Shown here: positions 11,074 to 22,934 of the stretch, piece by piece
How positions within the stretch are numbered: position 1 is the stretch's first letter
Layout of the letters: each line of letters starts with the position of its first letter
Assembly: GCF_001039355.2 (NCBI RefSeq)
Contig: NW_019773537.1
Span: 603,360-667,359, forward strand
DNA from: Lingula anatina
Lineage: Eukaryota > Brachiopoda > Lingulata > Lingulida > Lingulidae
Reading direction: 5' to 3'
DNA length: 64,000 bases
Position numbers and translations under genes: made by a program
Notes under the pieces: model-generated
Seen by the model: the letters and a program-made list of their open reading frames with translations, nothing else
Told to the model about the DNA's origin: nothing
The model's database searches: none

Positions 11074-13167
11074 TTAACAAGGTGGCCGAGACGGGCATCT
11101 GTTAAAGATGTTCGTCCCTTCGATAACCCAACACGTGGCTCGACCGGTGAACATTTCCTTTTGGTAGCGTGCAATGTGAAGATGAGTTCCGGTAGAGCAC
11201 GGACGCACTCCGGGCGCGTGGTACATGACGATATAATCCGTGCTAATAATGCCACTCATTCTGAGACGATCATATACAACTTTGGGATCGAGGCCCGGTA
11301 CAACGATGTCTGCCGCCTGACCAACTGCGTGCTAAAATGAAAGGAGGCTTAAACTCAGTAACAGTAGGATTAACTGAAAATAAAAAATATGTTTACGATC
11401 TAAGTCAAACGTTTTTGGTCAAGCTCGTTGGCAATACATCATTCCTCGGAGCATTTATTTTCAGTACTAGAGAAAATTGCAAAAAAAAAAAAAAAAAAAA
11501 AAAAGAAAGAAAGAAAAAAATCGCCAATTCTGGAACCAACACTGTATTTTACCTACAAAGAGCAAATACATATAATGGAATATATTTGTTAAACAATTTT
11601 AAATACTCGTTGTTCACATTGAAATGAACTCTTTTTTTTTTCGCGGGCGTACAAGTACATTGTACTTTAGAAGAACATCGACAACGGTCTGTCAAAGCTC
11701 ATTTATGAGACACAAACGCCTATTGGTCGAGAAGGTATCGCGTGGAATGCTGTGTTTTAAATTACTTTTTTTTTTTCATTTGTGGCAAGTGAGATACAAT
11801 TACTTTACAATACACACACACTGCTGTGGGTTGGGGGGGGGGGCGACTTATACCGCTGTATTTTGCATAATCCCGTTATCTGTGTCTGTCAATTGAGTCT
11901 GCAATTATTATAACAAAGTGAACAGTGTTGCACAACACCTTGACAACACGACCAGCTCCGCCATGAACACTGTTGACACTGGCAGGTTTGACACAGCTCA
12001 CATGTATATCTAAAAGCTGCTTTACTGAAAAACACAGTGGAAATACCAAATACACTGTACCTATGAGCATTTTTGAGGTTTGCTTAAAGCAACCACTGTC
12101 TTATTGGGGATCAGAACTTGTACGTAGCCTACTATGCTTCCTTTTTTACATTATGTCAACTGTCGTTTACTCACGTGGGGGTCTCCGCCTTGACGCAATC
12201 CGCTGGTTACAGTGACGGACCCGAAGAAGTTGGCGATCTCCTGGAGTTTGTATCTGAGCGCATTGCTGTAGATCACCTGGTTCCCATAGTTCACTATACC
12301 CTGGGGTGGACCTGGGTATCAAACGTGTACTTTATGGTTAATACACCGGATGTGCGCATCGTGTAGTGCGCAAAAGTTAATTAGGGGTGGGTGGGTGCAG
12401 ATAGAAGGGACAATGGTCTGCATGTTTTATGTAGGCCCTACCCGTATGAAGGCGCGATGCATGTTTTTGACTGGGAATGTACAGATTAAGTAAAGCCTAC
12501 ATGTATTTATCGACACTGAATCATCTAGTTGTATAGCCTGTATATTATACATGTAGCCTACATGTACTGAACACCTTCAACCACCGGTCATACTTTGTAG
12601 TTCATTTCCACCAAATGTCATTTTTTGTATACAATGTTCTTTTTTTTTGTTTTTTTTTTGGACCGCACAGCAGCGAGTATCTAAAGTTCTCAACCAAATA
12701 CTGAATGCTCTTTTCACTAAATTATACAGCCAAATCGAAATTGTCCTAGAAATTTCAGAAGTTTCTCCTTTATCGCCAAAATATACCTTATTCATGCAAA
12801 ACCGAATCCATACAAAAATTATCAATGAACAATGTAGTTCATTATCTCTAAAAACCTGCGTATTAATGATTGGTTTGCAAATTATAATTGACTTTTATTA
12901 CTTTCATTTAAAAGCAACACGACTTAGACCTGCTACAGTATATATAGGTTTTAACATTATAAGTGAAATACCAAGAATATAAAATTGAAACAACGATGAA
13001 AACGCATCTAGTCTCACTAAATTCACATGTAATGTATACGATATACCAATTCTAAGTAAAGAATATTTATACGTATGATTATAAGTAACGAATAACGTCT
13101 ACTTACGAAAATAGTAACTATGGGCCCCAAGACCTAGGCTCAGGAAAATTACAATAGCTACTTTCAT
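11074..13167 (-). CDS. Secreted peptidase M15-like protein, single domain
   Basis: Three exons (13107-13167, 12175-12311, 11074-11331) join in frame to 151 aa with consensus splice sites. Residues 1-17 or so form a signal peptide (MKVAIVIFLSLGLG). The rest matches the M15 zinc peptidase pattern: VTSGLR just before a phase-0 intron, HAVGQAAD at 67-74 (the HxxxxxxD ligand pair) and THLHI with His 116 and 118 (the HxH ligand region). M15 enzymes of bacteria cut D-Ala peptide bonds in peptidoglycan, and the same fold occurs in hedgehog. Four Cys in the C-terminal part suggest disulfides, as expected for a secreted protein. The substrate here is unknown. It is a paralogue of the gene at 16991-19174 but lacks that gene's PAN exon. 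Confidence 0.82.
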
Positions 13168-14228
13168 CGTACCGTTTCAAAAGTCGTCTGCTTGCTGCTG
13201 GACAAAATAGGACAGTAATGTTTCGAATGACATAGCTGTATATTTATACACTTTTTTTAGAAATTAAACAAGTGTCATGGATGTTAATAAGTACACATTA
13301 ACCAATTGGGACAAAATGCTGTCCTCTTAATCCGAAAACCCAAATAAAAAAGTAGACCATTTTAAATAGCAGAGGATATTAATATGGACCAAATGGGTAA
13401 AACGCCTGCCATTTTGATGTTAATATAGTGATCTCTAACAGCGGTTTCATATTTTAAGGTATCATTATATAGATTCCCTAAAACTAATACATAATTGAAA
13501 TAGTTTAATGGTTTAGATCATCGATGTATTGGCATGCCGCTACTTGTTTGGCATTTTTCTCTGATCACATTCGGTTCACCGCAACGTTATCCATTAGCAC
13601 TTTATATGGGGTAACGAATCCAAAAACCCTGTGACATACATATCATGCCTATTAAAGAATGACATTTATTTAGTTGATCGCAAATTAAATTGAATGTTCA
13701 ACGGAAAGTACAAGCTACCTCGTGGTGCCTTCAGTTCTGCACCCATTGACCTCTGGCACCTCACCTTAGGTTTTCAACAACCCCCCCACACACACGCCCT
13801 GCCGCCCCACCACAACCAGCCCACCCACCCACATTTGCTCCCCCCCCCCAACGCCTGTGCTATTGACATTAATATCCGTAGGGGGATTGCGTTGGAGGTC
13901 TCGGTTCAACCTAGGATCCAAAATAAAGAGGATAAGACAGTGGCTCAAACTTCAAAGGGAGTCTCCCGCGGCGCGTGTCTCATGATGCCTTCGGGTTGGT
14001 ACGGCGAGCCTCGTTTTCAAATGACCAGGTAGCTTGTCTACGGCAGAGTGAAACGAAGGTCCCACTTTAGTCGCGTTTTTTTCATTGTATCCGGAGAATT
14101 TCGTCAAAAGACAAGAGGAGCTGATTAAGGAATATGCAGTGAAGCACCGTGAGTATTTATATTGCAGTTTGTAGCTTCAATAGACAGTAATATCAATTTC
14201 AATATCCCCGTCCGTTAGATTTGCAAAG

Positions 14229-14336
14229 ATGGCGGGCAAATTTACACTGCCGTGCATGTTTACGCTCTCGTTGTTATTTGGCGGATGCACTTTCCGAATA
14301 TTTGTCAATGCAGAGTTATTCGGAGTACAGTTTTGA
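14229..14336 (+). CDS. Possible small secreted peptide or first exon
   Basis: A 35-codon ORF beginning MAGKFTLP with a hydrophobic core (FTLSLLFGG) and ending in TGA. It looks like a signal peptide, but there is no second exon, no homologue in the window and no regulatory support. It may be chance within a repeat-rich region. Confidence 0.15.
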   Translation: MAGKFTLPCMFTLSLLFGGCTFRIFVNAELFGVQF

Positions 14337-14499
14337 TATGGCAACACCTTGTAATGTGGGAAACGAAATAAGTTGGATTGTAAAAAGAGCGTAGAAATAG
14401 TGCCCCCAACGCCAATAATGGCGGAGCGATAGTTCTGGGAGGTAGTTTACCTATACAAAAAAACTTTACATGGGACTGGCTTGCTAATTTTAAACCCAC

Positions 14500-14998
14500 A
14501 TCTATATTGTACGTTTTATAACAAAAGACGTTACGATGGATATTAGTGGATTAGAGTTTTTATTCCAGAGATATCAAGGACTTAAATTGCCTAATCACTC
14601 TAAATTCAACATGGCCGAACGATGTAACGCCGCGGGCCCCTTCTTTTAGATACAAATGCACACAATTATAACTGATATGTCTCATTTTAAACCTGCATCT
14701 ATATTGTATGTTTTGGGACAAAAGACGTTACGATGGATATTAGTGGATTAGAGTTTTTATTCCAGAGATATCAAGGACTTAAATTGCCTAATCACTCTAA
14801 ATTCAACATGGCCGAACGATGTAACGCCGCGGACCCCTTCTTTTAGATACAAATGCACACAAATATAACTGATATGTCTCATTTTAAACCTGCATCTATA
14901 TTGTATGTTTTGGGACAAAAGACGTTACGATGGATATTAGTGGATTAGAGTTTTTATTCCAGAGATATCAAGGACTTAAATTGCCTAATCACTCTAAT
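14500..14998. repeat. 197-bp tandem array running into N gap
   Basis: GACGTTACGATGGATATTAG occurs at 14527, 14724 and 14921, a spacing of exactly 197 bp, with nearly identical units. The third unit is cut by the gap, so the true copy number is unknown. Confidence 0.92.
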
Positions 14999-15303
14999 NN
15001 NNNNNNNNNNNNNNNNNNNNNNNNNNNNNNNNNNNNNNNNNNNNNNNNNNNNNNNNNNNNNNNNNNNNNNNNNNNNNNNNNNNNNNNNNNNNNNNNNNNN
15101 NNNNNNNNNNNNNNNNNNNNNNNNNNNNNNNNNNNNNNNNNNNNNNNNNNNNNNNNNNNNNNNNNNNNNNNNNNNNNNNNNNNNNNNNNNNNNNNNNNNN
15201 NNNNNNNNNNNNNNNNNNNNNNNNNNNNNNNNNNNNNNNNNNNNNNNNNNNNNNNNNNNNNNNNNNNNNNNNNNNNNNNNNNNNNNNNNNNNNNNNNNNN
15301 NNN
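14999..15303. other. Assembly gap (N run)
   Basis: Run of N directly at the tandem array, most likely collapsed repeat units. Confidence 0.98.
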
Positions 15304-16137
15304 CCCCCCCCCCCCCCAAACACTTGTGCTATTGACAAGAATATCCGTAGGGGAATTGCGTTGGAGGTCTTGGTTCAGCTGACTCGACCTCCCCCCCCCC
15401 CTACATCCACCAACCACCACCACCCCTCCCCCCTTCCTTACCCGCCCTTCAGCCAAGTGTACGTGTACTTGCTTAAGCCTAGATTAAGCCTCGGTCACAA
15501 CCAGACGCACGGATTTAAGGAGCGTACGCCCCCTACAAATTTTGAGTGCAGTGGAGGCCGTGGAGTTTGTAGAAGAAGAAGAAAATTTCAATGGAAAGGC
15601 GCAAGTCTGCCTTGCGAGTCGTAGGGGTCACGTGAGATGTCCTTTGAAGCAGGGACGCTTATTGCAAGGTGTGGTGGTGGTGGAAGCTGTACTCATTTCT
15701 TGAGTTTGTTTTGATACCTGCGTACCTTGCACGCACTCCCCAATTATGAAGAGAATGCGACGCACGGCGAAAGTAGTTCCCTTTTGCGTCACTTTTGCTT
15801 CGCACTTGCCTCACACGCTTATGATGACGTACTGACGGCGAACGTCAGTTTTGCCTCCTGTTTTCCTCGTCTTTCTTCTTCCTCTTCCCTTCTTTTCTGC
15901 TATCTAAGGTTCTTTCTGTTGCAATTTTGGAGGCATATTAAAGGGTGAATTGATCAAAATTTGAAAATTGTTGCACTCGTTGCACAATCGACGTTCATTG
16001 TCGAGACACGAGCGTGCGTGTCGGTCATACTTGGAACAGAACACATATTGAGACAGGTGCTGTATGTCTTAGCTGCAGGAAGCAACTGACACACAGAAAA
16101 AAAAGATCCAGAAAAAATATCTATGAGCTGGATAGAT

Positions 16138-16139
16138 TC

Positions 16140-16184
<45 letters not shown>
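16138..16184. repeat. (ATT)n microsatellite
   Basis: About 15 ATT units. Confidence 0.95.
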
Positions 16185-16990
16185 CTCATTTATTTCTATT
16201 CTCTGGTGTATATGGTGTATACGGGGCTGCTACTCAAACTATTGGCCACATTTCTAAAGACTATGATCATTTTTTTCAAATAAATTTCAAATGCATGCCA
16301 TACTGACCAAATATCTTATTAGGCAATTTAATGCAATGATCTGACTTCTACTAATGTTGAAAGCAATAGTTAAAGCAACTATATATTTATTCAAAGATAA
16401 AACATAGTTGAAATAGGAGAATTATGTGTAAATGCGCATGAAGAGTATATTTTAGCAGACATAAATCCAGATTTTGGTGCATATCAATTTCTTATTCACT
16501 GGGGTAGTTAATTCGCCTTTACTTCGATTTGTCTATTCATTAATTTATTGATTTTCATATTTCTTCAAATATTCTTTTCATTTATATATCTGTTGATAAA
16601 GTGAAAAGTTAAATTCTTGTTAAAACCACTGGACTGTATGATGTATAGCCCTTAATTGAACGGTGGTCGAGAAGGTAAATAACTGACAGACGAATCGCAT
16701 AGATTTCCCAGAACGTATTCTTGGTAGAGACAGGCATGTTCAAGGCCGTTTAATATGGAGATTTGTGGATAAAGTTTAGAGTAAAGTTAATCGCAATCGC
16801 TGGTCAACATTTTATAGAGCTGTTCACAAAAAAGAACGCACAAAATAGCAAGTATACAGTTCACATTATTTTATTCCCGATGCATTTTTTCTAAATGTAC
16901 ATCAAAGCAATGTGAAATGATGAAATGTGGCAAAATTAGCAAGGGGAGGAGGTCCCTCTTTTACGTGAATGGAACTGGTCAAGCACCTTC

Positions 16991-17261
16991 TCACAGACAT
17001 TTGTGCTTTTTATACGACAGGCATGTGTTGGAACGGGTCGTGCCCTCAATTATCCAGCACGTATTTTTGCCAGAATTCCATTCCTTGTTGTAACGGGCTA
17101 TGTGAACGTGCGTGCCTGTAGAGCACGACCTTGACCCCGGTGCGTGGTACATGACGTAATACTCCTTGTCCAGAATGCCACTTGTTCTGAGGCGATCCCA
17201 TGCCTTTTTAGTTCCAACTCCCTTCACCAAGATGTCTGCTGCTTGACCTATCCTATGCTGA

Positions 17262-17304
<43 letters not shown>

Positions 17305-19174
17305 TTAACTGGGTCTGGAGTAGGCCTATGGCTTTGGTGCCAATAAATATTATGAATAATTTTAAGAATTGTTATCGACCGCCACTTGTTTCCTGACATC
17401 TACTTCAACATTATTGCTGAAATGCCGTGGCTATAATGCTAATTATGACTTTATGGAAGACATTGGTTCGAAATTGATTACATTAAGGGCAAGGCCATCA
17501 TGTAAATTGTATATATACTAGTATATTTCATATGAATAAGTTTCTGTTGTTGTATTAATGTAGACACAAACGATTCCAATGTCCAAATAATGTTTCTTAC
17601 ATAGGGGTCAAATCCACTGCGCCTTCCACTCGTGACGGTCACCGTGGTTTTGAAAAAGTTTGCGATCTCTTGGAGCTTCTGCTTAAGTGCCACGCTGTCC
17701 ACCTTTTGGTACCCGTATTTTACTGTCCCACTGAGAGACTCTGCAAGCAGACATTTGTTATACTGTAACAGGTAAAAATTTAGGTTGGGTCTGTGTGGGA
17801 GCTATGGAAAAGTCATATTGATGGTGAAAATAAAATAAATACTCTCTTTTTCAAGTTTAACAAGAGCTGGTCATTGATACACTGTGAAAGATCTAATGTT
17901 TTATTATCGTAACGAATCTCGACTATGACCCAGTGCATACCTGTATATGGTTTTTAATTGGAGAGTTTGCTTGAATAATTGAGCATAGAACATCCCAAAC
18001 CAGCCATCAGTTCTAAAAGCTTTTGAACATGAAAAGTTGATATTAGGGTGACATCATTGAGGCAATTTTTCTTGAAAAGAAAAGCATTGAAGAAAGAAAA
18101 AAAAACTTCCCGCGTTACTTACTGACGCAACTTGCGTCTTTCTTCAAAGCAACCCATCCTCTTCCTGAGCCAGTTCTCCTCAAGGTGCTGTGTCGCCAAC
18201 ACCGGCGGTCAGAAGTTCGATAGGTGGCAGCAACACACAAACGGTTAGTTGCGCATGCGTCGGAACATTTTCTTTCAGAACCTGATATGAAGCTATCAAT
18301 GTCGCGTCCTTTGCTGTAGAATGCATTTGCACGCCGGGTCATCCGACATATTCCTAAAAGCAAGAAACAGACAAAATTGATGCCAATTGTTGGGGAAAAA
18401 TCTACTTTGTTTTTAAAAAGAAAGCCTACTGTGCATTTGGTTGATATAATTTAGCCTCTGAGAATTCTGAAAATGCATGTTGTCGTGTGCGTTTAATACT
18501 GGAATCGCGTGTACGGTTATTTGAAATGGCATTTTACTTTCGAAAAATAATATTATTGCAGCGTCTAATAAATGCATGTGCTTGTAGGTGTAGACTGTAA
18601 CATTCTCCTGACGTTGTCTTTTCCTCTCATGAAATTGTCTAGTACACACATAAGATACAGTTATTTATTACAATTAAAACAATTAAAACATTTATTTAAA
18701 ACAATTAAAGGGTTTCCACAGAATATTTTCTCACACAATGGGCCTTTGACCATCAGAAAATAGAATTGATTTTCTTGGAAACGTTTCCCTTACTCTTGGA
18801 GGTTTGTCAAAAAGTTGAAAAAAAAAATACAATTAAAAAAATGTGGGGTTCGAAATTAAGAGTTTTAAACGGGATTATACATCGGCACTTTGTCTAAGGT
18901 TTTTGATATACCATGCTTTAATTGGTGTTTAAAGAAATACTGCTGAAATGTCATGGAGAATTATTTAAAAATTAATTATTTTATTTTTACTTCCTATGCA
19001 AAGATCTAACGCACATTCTAACATTGTATTCCTTTAAACTTAATACCAACAATTCTATAAGCATATCTTCAATTCAACATACCATAAAGCTTATCATATT
19101 AAAAAATATACTTTACCATTGACATTAACGGCTGCAAGACCCAATATCAAAATTGTGACGAAGATGGATTTCAT
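16991..19174 (-). CDS. Secreted PAN/apple + peptidase M15-like protein
   Basis: Four exons (19117-19174, 18123-18353, 17601-17740, 16991-17257) join in frame to 231 aa. Residues 1-19 are a signal peptide (MKSIFVTILILGLAA). Exon 2 encodes a PAN/apple-like domain (about 20-96, six Cys). Exons 3-4 encode the M15-like domain: VTSGRR before the intron, HRIGQAAD at 144-151 and THVHI with His 193 and 195, so all expected zinc ligands are present. The intron between SGRRSGFDPY and the ligand His has the same place and phase 0 as in the paralogue at 11074-13167. The PAN exon is 231 nt with phase 1 at both ends, so it can be gained or lost without a frameshift. The function would be an extracellular peptidase targeted by a PAN module; the substrate is unknown. 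Confidence 0.84.
17263..17303. repeat. (AAT)n microsatellite beside splice acceptor
   Basis: AAT repeats directly upstream, in the sense of the gene, of the last-exon acceptor of the PAN-M15 gene (exon begins at 17257). Confidence 0.95.
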
Positions 19175-19682
19175 GGCTACGATTTCCTCAGTTTCTCTCA
19201 ATATCGATGACACGTTAAGAGTAGTCGAGACAGAAAAACATCGTGTTTTATACAAAAATTCGGCTATGTAGTCCCAAGGCTCAATGTTAAGTTACTTAGT
19301 GCAATGTAACCGCACGTGACGAACATACACGTTAATTTTAGTACGATCTTACCCAAATGTGTCATAATCGGAGGTAAAGCATATTAACTGTTGTCCAACC
19401 GGTTGTCAATGAGATTAATATTCTGTTAAAACAGTGCAATAATCATATATATACAACATATATATAATTATTTATATTGACTGGTAAATGTATTAATGCT
19501 TTATACTAATGTTAGATTAAGAGGTAAATACACCTCATTAATGCCAGTATTCTCCACATATGCTTCCTCCGAACAAGGACAATGATCTTTATGGCTGCCC
19601 TACGAGATGAAAGGTTTATACATGTACATGTAGGAACGGTTAGCAACACAAGTGAATGTGGCAAGTCAAAATAGGAAAGTGG

Positions 19683-19850
19683 CAGGGGCGGATTTAGGCC
19701 GTCTTCTGGGTCTTCCGGAAGACGGTCAGATTTTAAAGTTTAAATTGACGGGTATCTAATGTTTTCTGTCGGAAGACGGTCAAAAATGGAGGATGGATTA
19801 ACAAAGATAATTTAGAAGACTGTCAGAAAATATCTCTGGATCCGCCCCTG
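19683..19850. mobile_element. 168-bp MITE (CAGGGGCGGAT ends)
   Basis: Begins CAGGGGCGGATTTAGG and ends in CCGCCCCTG, an inverted match. AGTGG stands directly outside both ends (19678-19682 and 19851-19855), a probable 5-bp target duplication. Related copies are at 51111-51230 (truncated) and 62692-62859. Confidence 0.8.
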
Positions 19851-20516
19851 AGTGGGATATCCTGCCAAAATAGGTTCGCCTGGTGACTAACAATAATGAA
19901 AAGCGAAGTTTAACATCTATTTTAGTGTAAATAGTATAAATCAATTTTGATATAGCCTTAAAGGGGTAGTTAACAAACGAAGAGTGACATGAGAATGATT
20001 TAAATGGTATGTTTGCTTCGTTTGCGGTCGTTCAATCAGTCGGTTCCTCACTAGAACAAATATCATCGACACGTAAATTCTACATTACAAGTCGCCGTAT
20101 CTTTTAGAGCTTTTGAATTTCGAATAATCATTTTAATGTCAATGTATTATTCCCAGAACCCATCAATCAGGCCATGTTAATTCACTGAAAGTTTATATGT
20201 CAGGGGCGCAGCCGGGTATTCTTTCTACGGATATCTCCTACGCTAAGTTCCGTGCCTCGGGCTTCCCCATGAAAAAGTAAGATCATTTCTTGATCCAGCC
20301 GTTTTGATCAATTAAATATTTATGATCACGTGAATTGTTGCATCTTTTATCATAATCAACTGTTTGCTGAATTATTTAAGTAGTGTATTTAGAAATTTAG
20401 ATTATGTTTTATTTTTTAAACATTTGTTAGTTATAAAAAGAACGCCTCTACATGGGTATTTGCTATATTCAGGTAAGGTTACTTATAGCCCATGTACATC
20501 CAGTCTTAATCTGCTG

Positions 20517-20519
<3 letters not shown>

Positions 20520-20556
<37 letters not shown>
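20520..20556. repeat. (AAT)n microsatellite
   Basis: About 12 AAT units. Confidence 0.95.
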
Positions 20557-20771
20557 CTACATAACAAGTCTTTTGTTGAAATTTAATGTGAAATAATTAG
20601 ACACACGAATAAATAGGGTAATCTTCAGACATATTTACCAAATGTGTCTAAATTCTAAGTTGATATGTGCATTTCTATTTATTTTCATTTCTCTCTCTTT
20701 CTCTCTGTAACCTGTGATAGTTTATGTTGTACCCCACATTTTCTCTTCCTTTGTGCTTTGACTCCTTCCTG

Positions 20772-20772
<1 letters not shown>

Positions 20773-20826
<54 letters not shown>

Positions 20827-20847
20827 AACACACACAAACACACACAC
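20773..20847. repeat. (TC)n-(AC)n compound microsatellite
   Basis: TC dinucleotides followed by AC dinucleotides with a few interruptions. Confidence 0.95.
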
Positions 20848-22716
20848 GCTTATAAGTAACTAAAACAAGGATCGATCGATCAATGGTACTTAAGAGTGAA
20901 GTTCACATTCTACATTAAGGTCAGTGGTCATTTAATGCCAGTGTCCCGGGCGTAGGCTGTGGATGGCGGTTGGGGACAGGGGGCAAACCCTAACTCCAGA
21001 AAAAATATATAAAGGATTTTCCACTCTCCCACTTCATCAAAAATATCTTATATCTTTTACTGTGGGTGTCTAGATGAGTAGGGTCTATCACAGACGGTTC
21101 AATGACCCGCCTTCCGTGCACATGTATAAACACGTTTACACATGTTGCTGACCTTCAGCAGCTGACACCCGGCCTTTTCAAGCATTTTTCTTAGCCTTTG
21201 GTACACATATATACGTCAATGTTTATGGCGTATTTCATGCCAACATATCGCCTCTTTTTGCCTTAAAGCTTATAGAAGTGCCGTTCTTTGTAGGACTTAC
21301 ACGGTATATTGATGACGCTTATTTGATCAAAAGGCCATCGATTATTTTATACCTCTATTTTTCGAATTCGTTCGACAATCAATAACTATTCCATTAATAA
21401 TGAACCCGCATATTTTTTCCAAAACAACGGCACAAAGCACCCAATGTCAAAAAGTTTCTTTCAAACCGGTCGCCTTCAAATCTGGAACAATTCAAAACCT
21501 GAAAAATCGCTAAACTCCTAATCAATACTCCTATTTTAAGCCCTTTTAGCTTCCGTGGTCACAGGGGCTCAGGAACGGTGTGCGATGATTTGGACCTCTA
21601 AGTCATCCCAAATGGAAAAGAGTAAATATGAAATGAACATTTGAATTCATATTAAGCTCGGATGCATGGCCATACTAGTAGCATATACATGCATAAGTGA
21701 TTCTGAGTCTATGGTTAGTATAATAAAGATAAACTGCTTGCGTTTAAATGGCCCGAAGTCACAATTTTTATGTTCCACTTTTTTCGAAAGGTTGTTTATA
21801 AATGTATTTACCAATCCAGAACTTTAAACACATCAAATAGATCTCCGATATCGAAATTTCCATCTGAAATGTCCCGGAAGACACGGCGGTCCTCCTGATT
21901 GACCAGAGCCGATCCACAACCAAATTATACTTGTGAAATTAAAGTAGAAATGGTGTAAAATATCGCATTCGAGAGCTGAGATCGGCTGATAAATGATTCC
22001 TGAGTAGTGGAAAGTATCTAGATTTTTCGTGGAAAACCTGATTTTGCCAGAGAACCCCGGATAAGATGCTTGCACTTTTTTCTCATTCGTTTCTCAGTTT
22101 GTATCGACTTACACCGAACTGAAATAGTTTCCATCGGGACTACTTAAGTGCATGTACTTAACTGTTCAGCATGCATTTGGCAATTTGACTTTGAGTGTCA
22201 AAGCAATCTGCAAAGTACGCATGAGGAAACATGAGTGATCAATTCTTTATTTTCGCCATAATTTCACAATATGTAATTCACTGGCTTCGTTCAACGTAAC
22301 ATAGGAAAAAACAAGCTTAGCAGCAATTATACAAATATTTATATGTACGCGTAGCATGTATATTGAGCATCAGCAAAACTTAAGCTGAGGCAGCGGCGGA
22401 TTCATAATTTTTCATAGGGGTAGGGGTACGAGGTTAAAGCAATCTAACCTTACTTTGCTAGGTATATGTTATAGTACACAAGGGCATTTTTCTATAATAC
22501 AATTAATATGTATATATAACATGTAAATATAATATGGCACGGACAGACGGGGTCACTTCCAATACTAGTATATTTGTAGGAGCAGGGGAGGGGGGCGGTG
22601 GCGGCAATGTGTCACCTTGGCCTGTTTTGGATTTACGAATAAATATTTAACTGTCTCGATTCCTCATTGTTATTTTCCATACGTCAGACTGGTGAATCCC
22701 TTCAGATTTTATGTCC

Positions 22717-22883
22717 CCATTCAGAAAAGGGTACTGACCAGTCGGGAGGTCAAATATGGCAACTCACGACAAAGCATGTCGTCTAATCCGCTAATACACA
22801 CTGAATAGACATCCCGTGGGGAAGTATCCAAGTGGGTCGGCCATATTTGACCATCAGACTAGTTAGTCCCCTATTCTGAATGG
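22717..22883. mobile_element. 167-bp MITE with 44-bp inverted ends
   Basis: The left arm CCATTCAGAAAAGGG... to ...TCAAATATGGC is matched by the reverse complement of 22838-22883 with about 80 percent identity. A related fragment is present near 33505-33570. It ends about 50 bp from the FReD-A stop. Confidence 0.7.
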
Positions 22884-22934
22884 AGCCTACGTGAAGGGCA
22901 TTAGCCTTGCGTGTTACGTTAATGTATAAATAAC

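Larger units (their letters stand above)
13850..15385. repeat. Two copies of a block flanking the 197-bp array
   Basis: The words TGTGCTATTGACA, AATATCCGTAGGGG and TTGCGTTGGAGGTCT occur in the same order at 13850-13915 and again at 15320-15385, each preceded by a C-run. The array and the N gap lie between them. Confidence 0.75.
13168..16990. other. Intergenic, repeat-rich, contains assembly gap
   Basis: It holds a duplicated block (13850-13915 and 15320-15385), a 197-bp tandem array, an N gap, poly-C runs and an (ATT)n tract. A possible short signal-peptide ORF is listed separately. On the reverse strand an AATAAA near 16869 could end the transcript of the gene at 16991. Confidence 0.5.
19175..22934. 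other. Intergenic between PAN-M15 and FReD-A
   Basis: No gene supported on either strand. It contains two MITE-like elements (19683-19850 and 22717-22883), (AAT)n at 20520-20556 and a (TC)n(AC)n compound at 20773-20847. Confidence 0.55.

Noticed and set aside
13694-14032. 112-codon plus ORF with His/Pro tracts
   Set aside because: Low-complexity C-rich repeat sequence that recurs in part at 15304-15400.
14080-14152. Possible plus-strand exon (LYPENFVKRQEELIKEY) with a GTGAGT donor
   Set aside because: No acceptor, partner exon or homologue could be found; open frame is short.
14500-14998. Possible CRISPR array
   Set aside because: Unit of 197 bp with no spacer/repeat structure and an animal genome context; it is a tandem satellite-like array.
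14930-15456. Long ORFs across the N run
   Set aside because: Mostly undetermined bases; no coding evidence.
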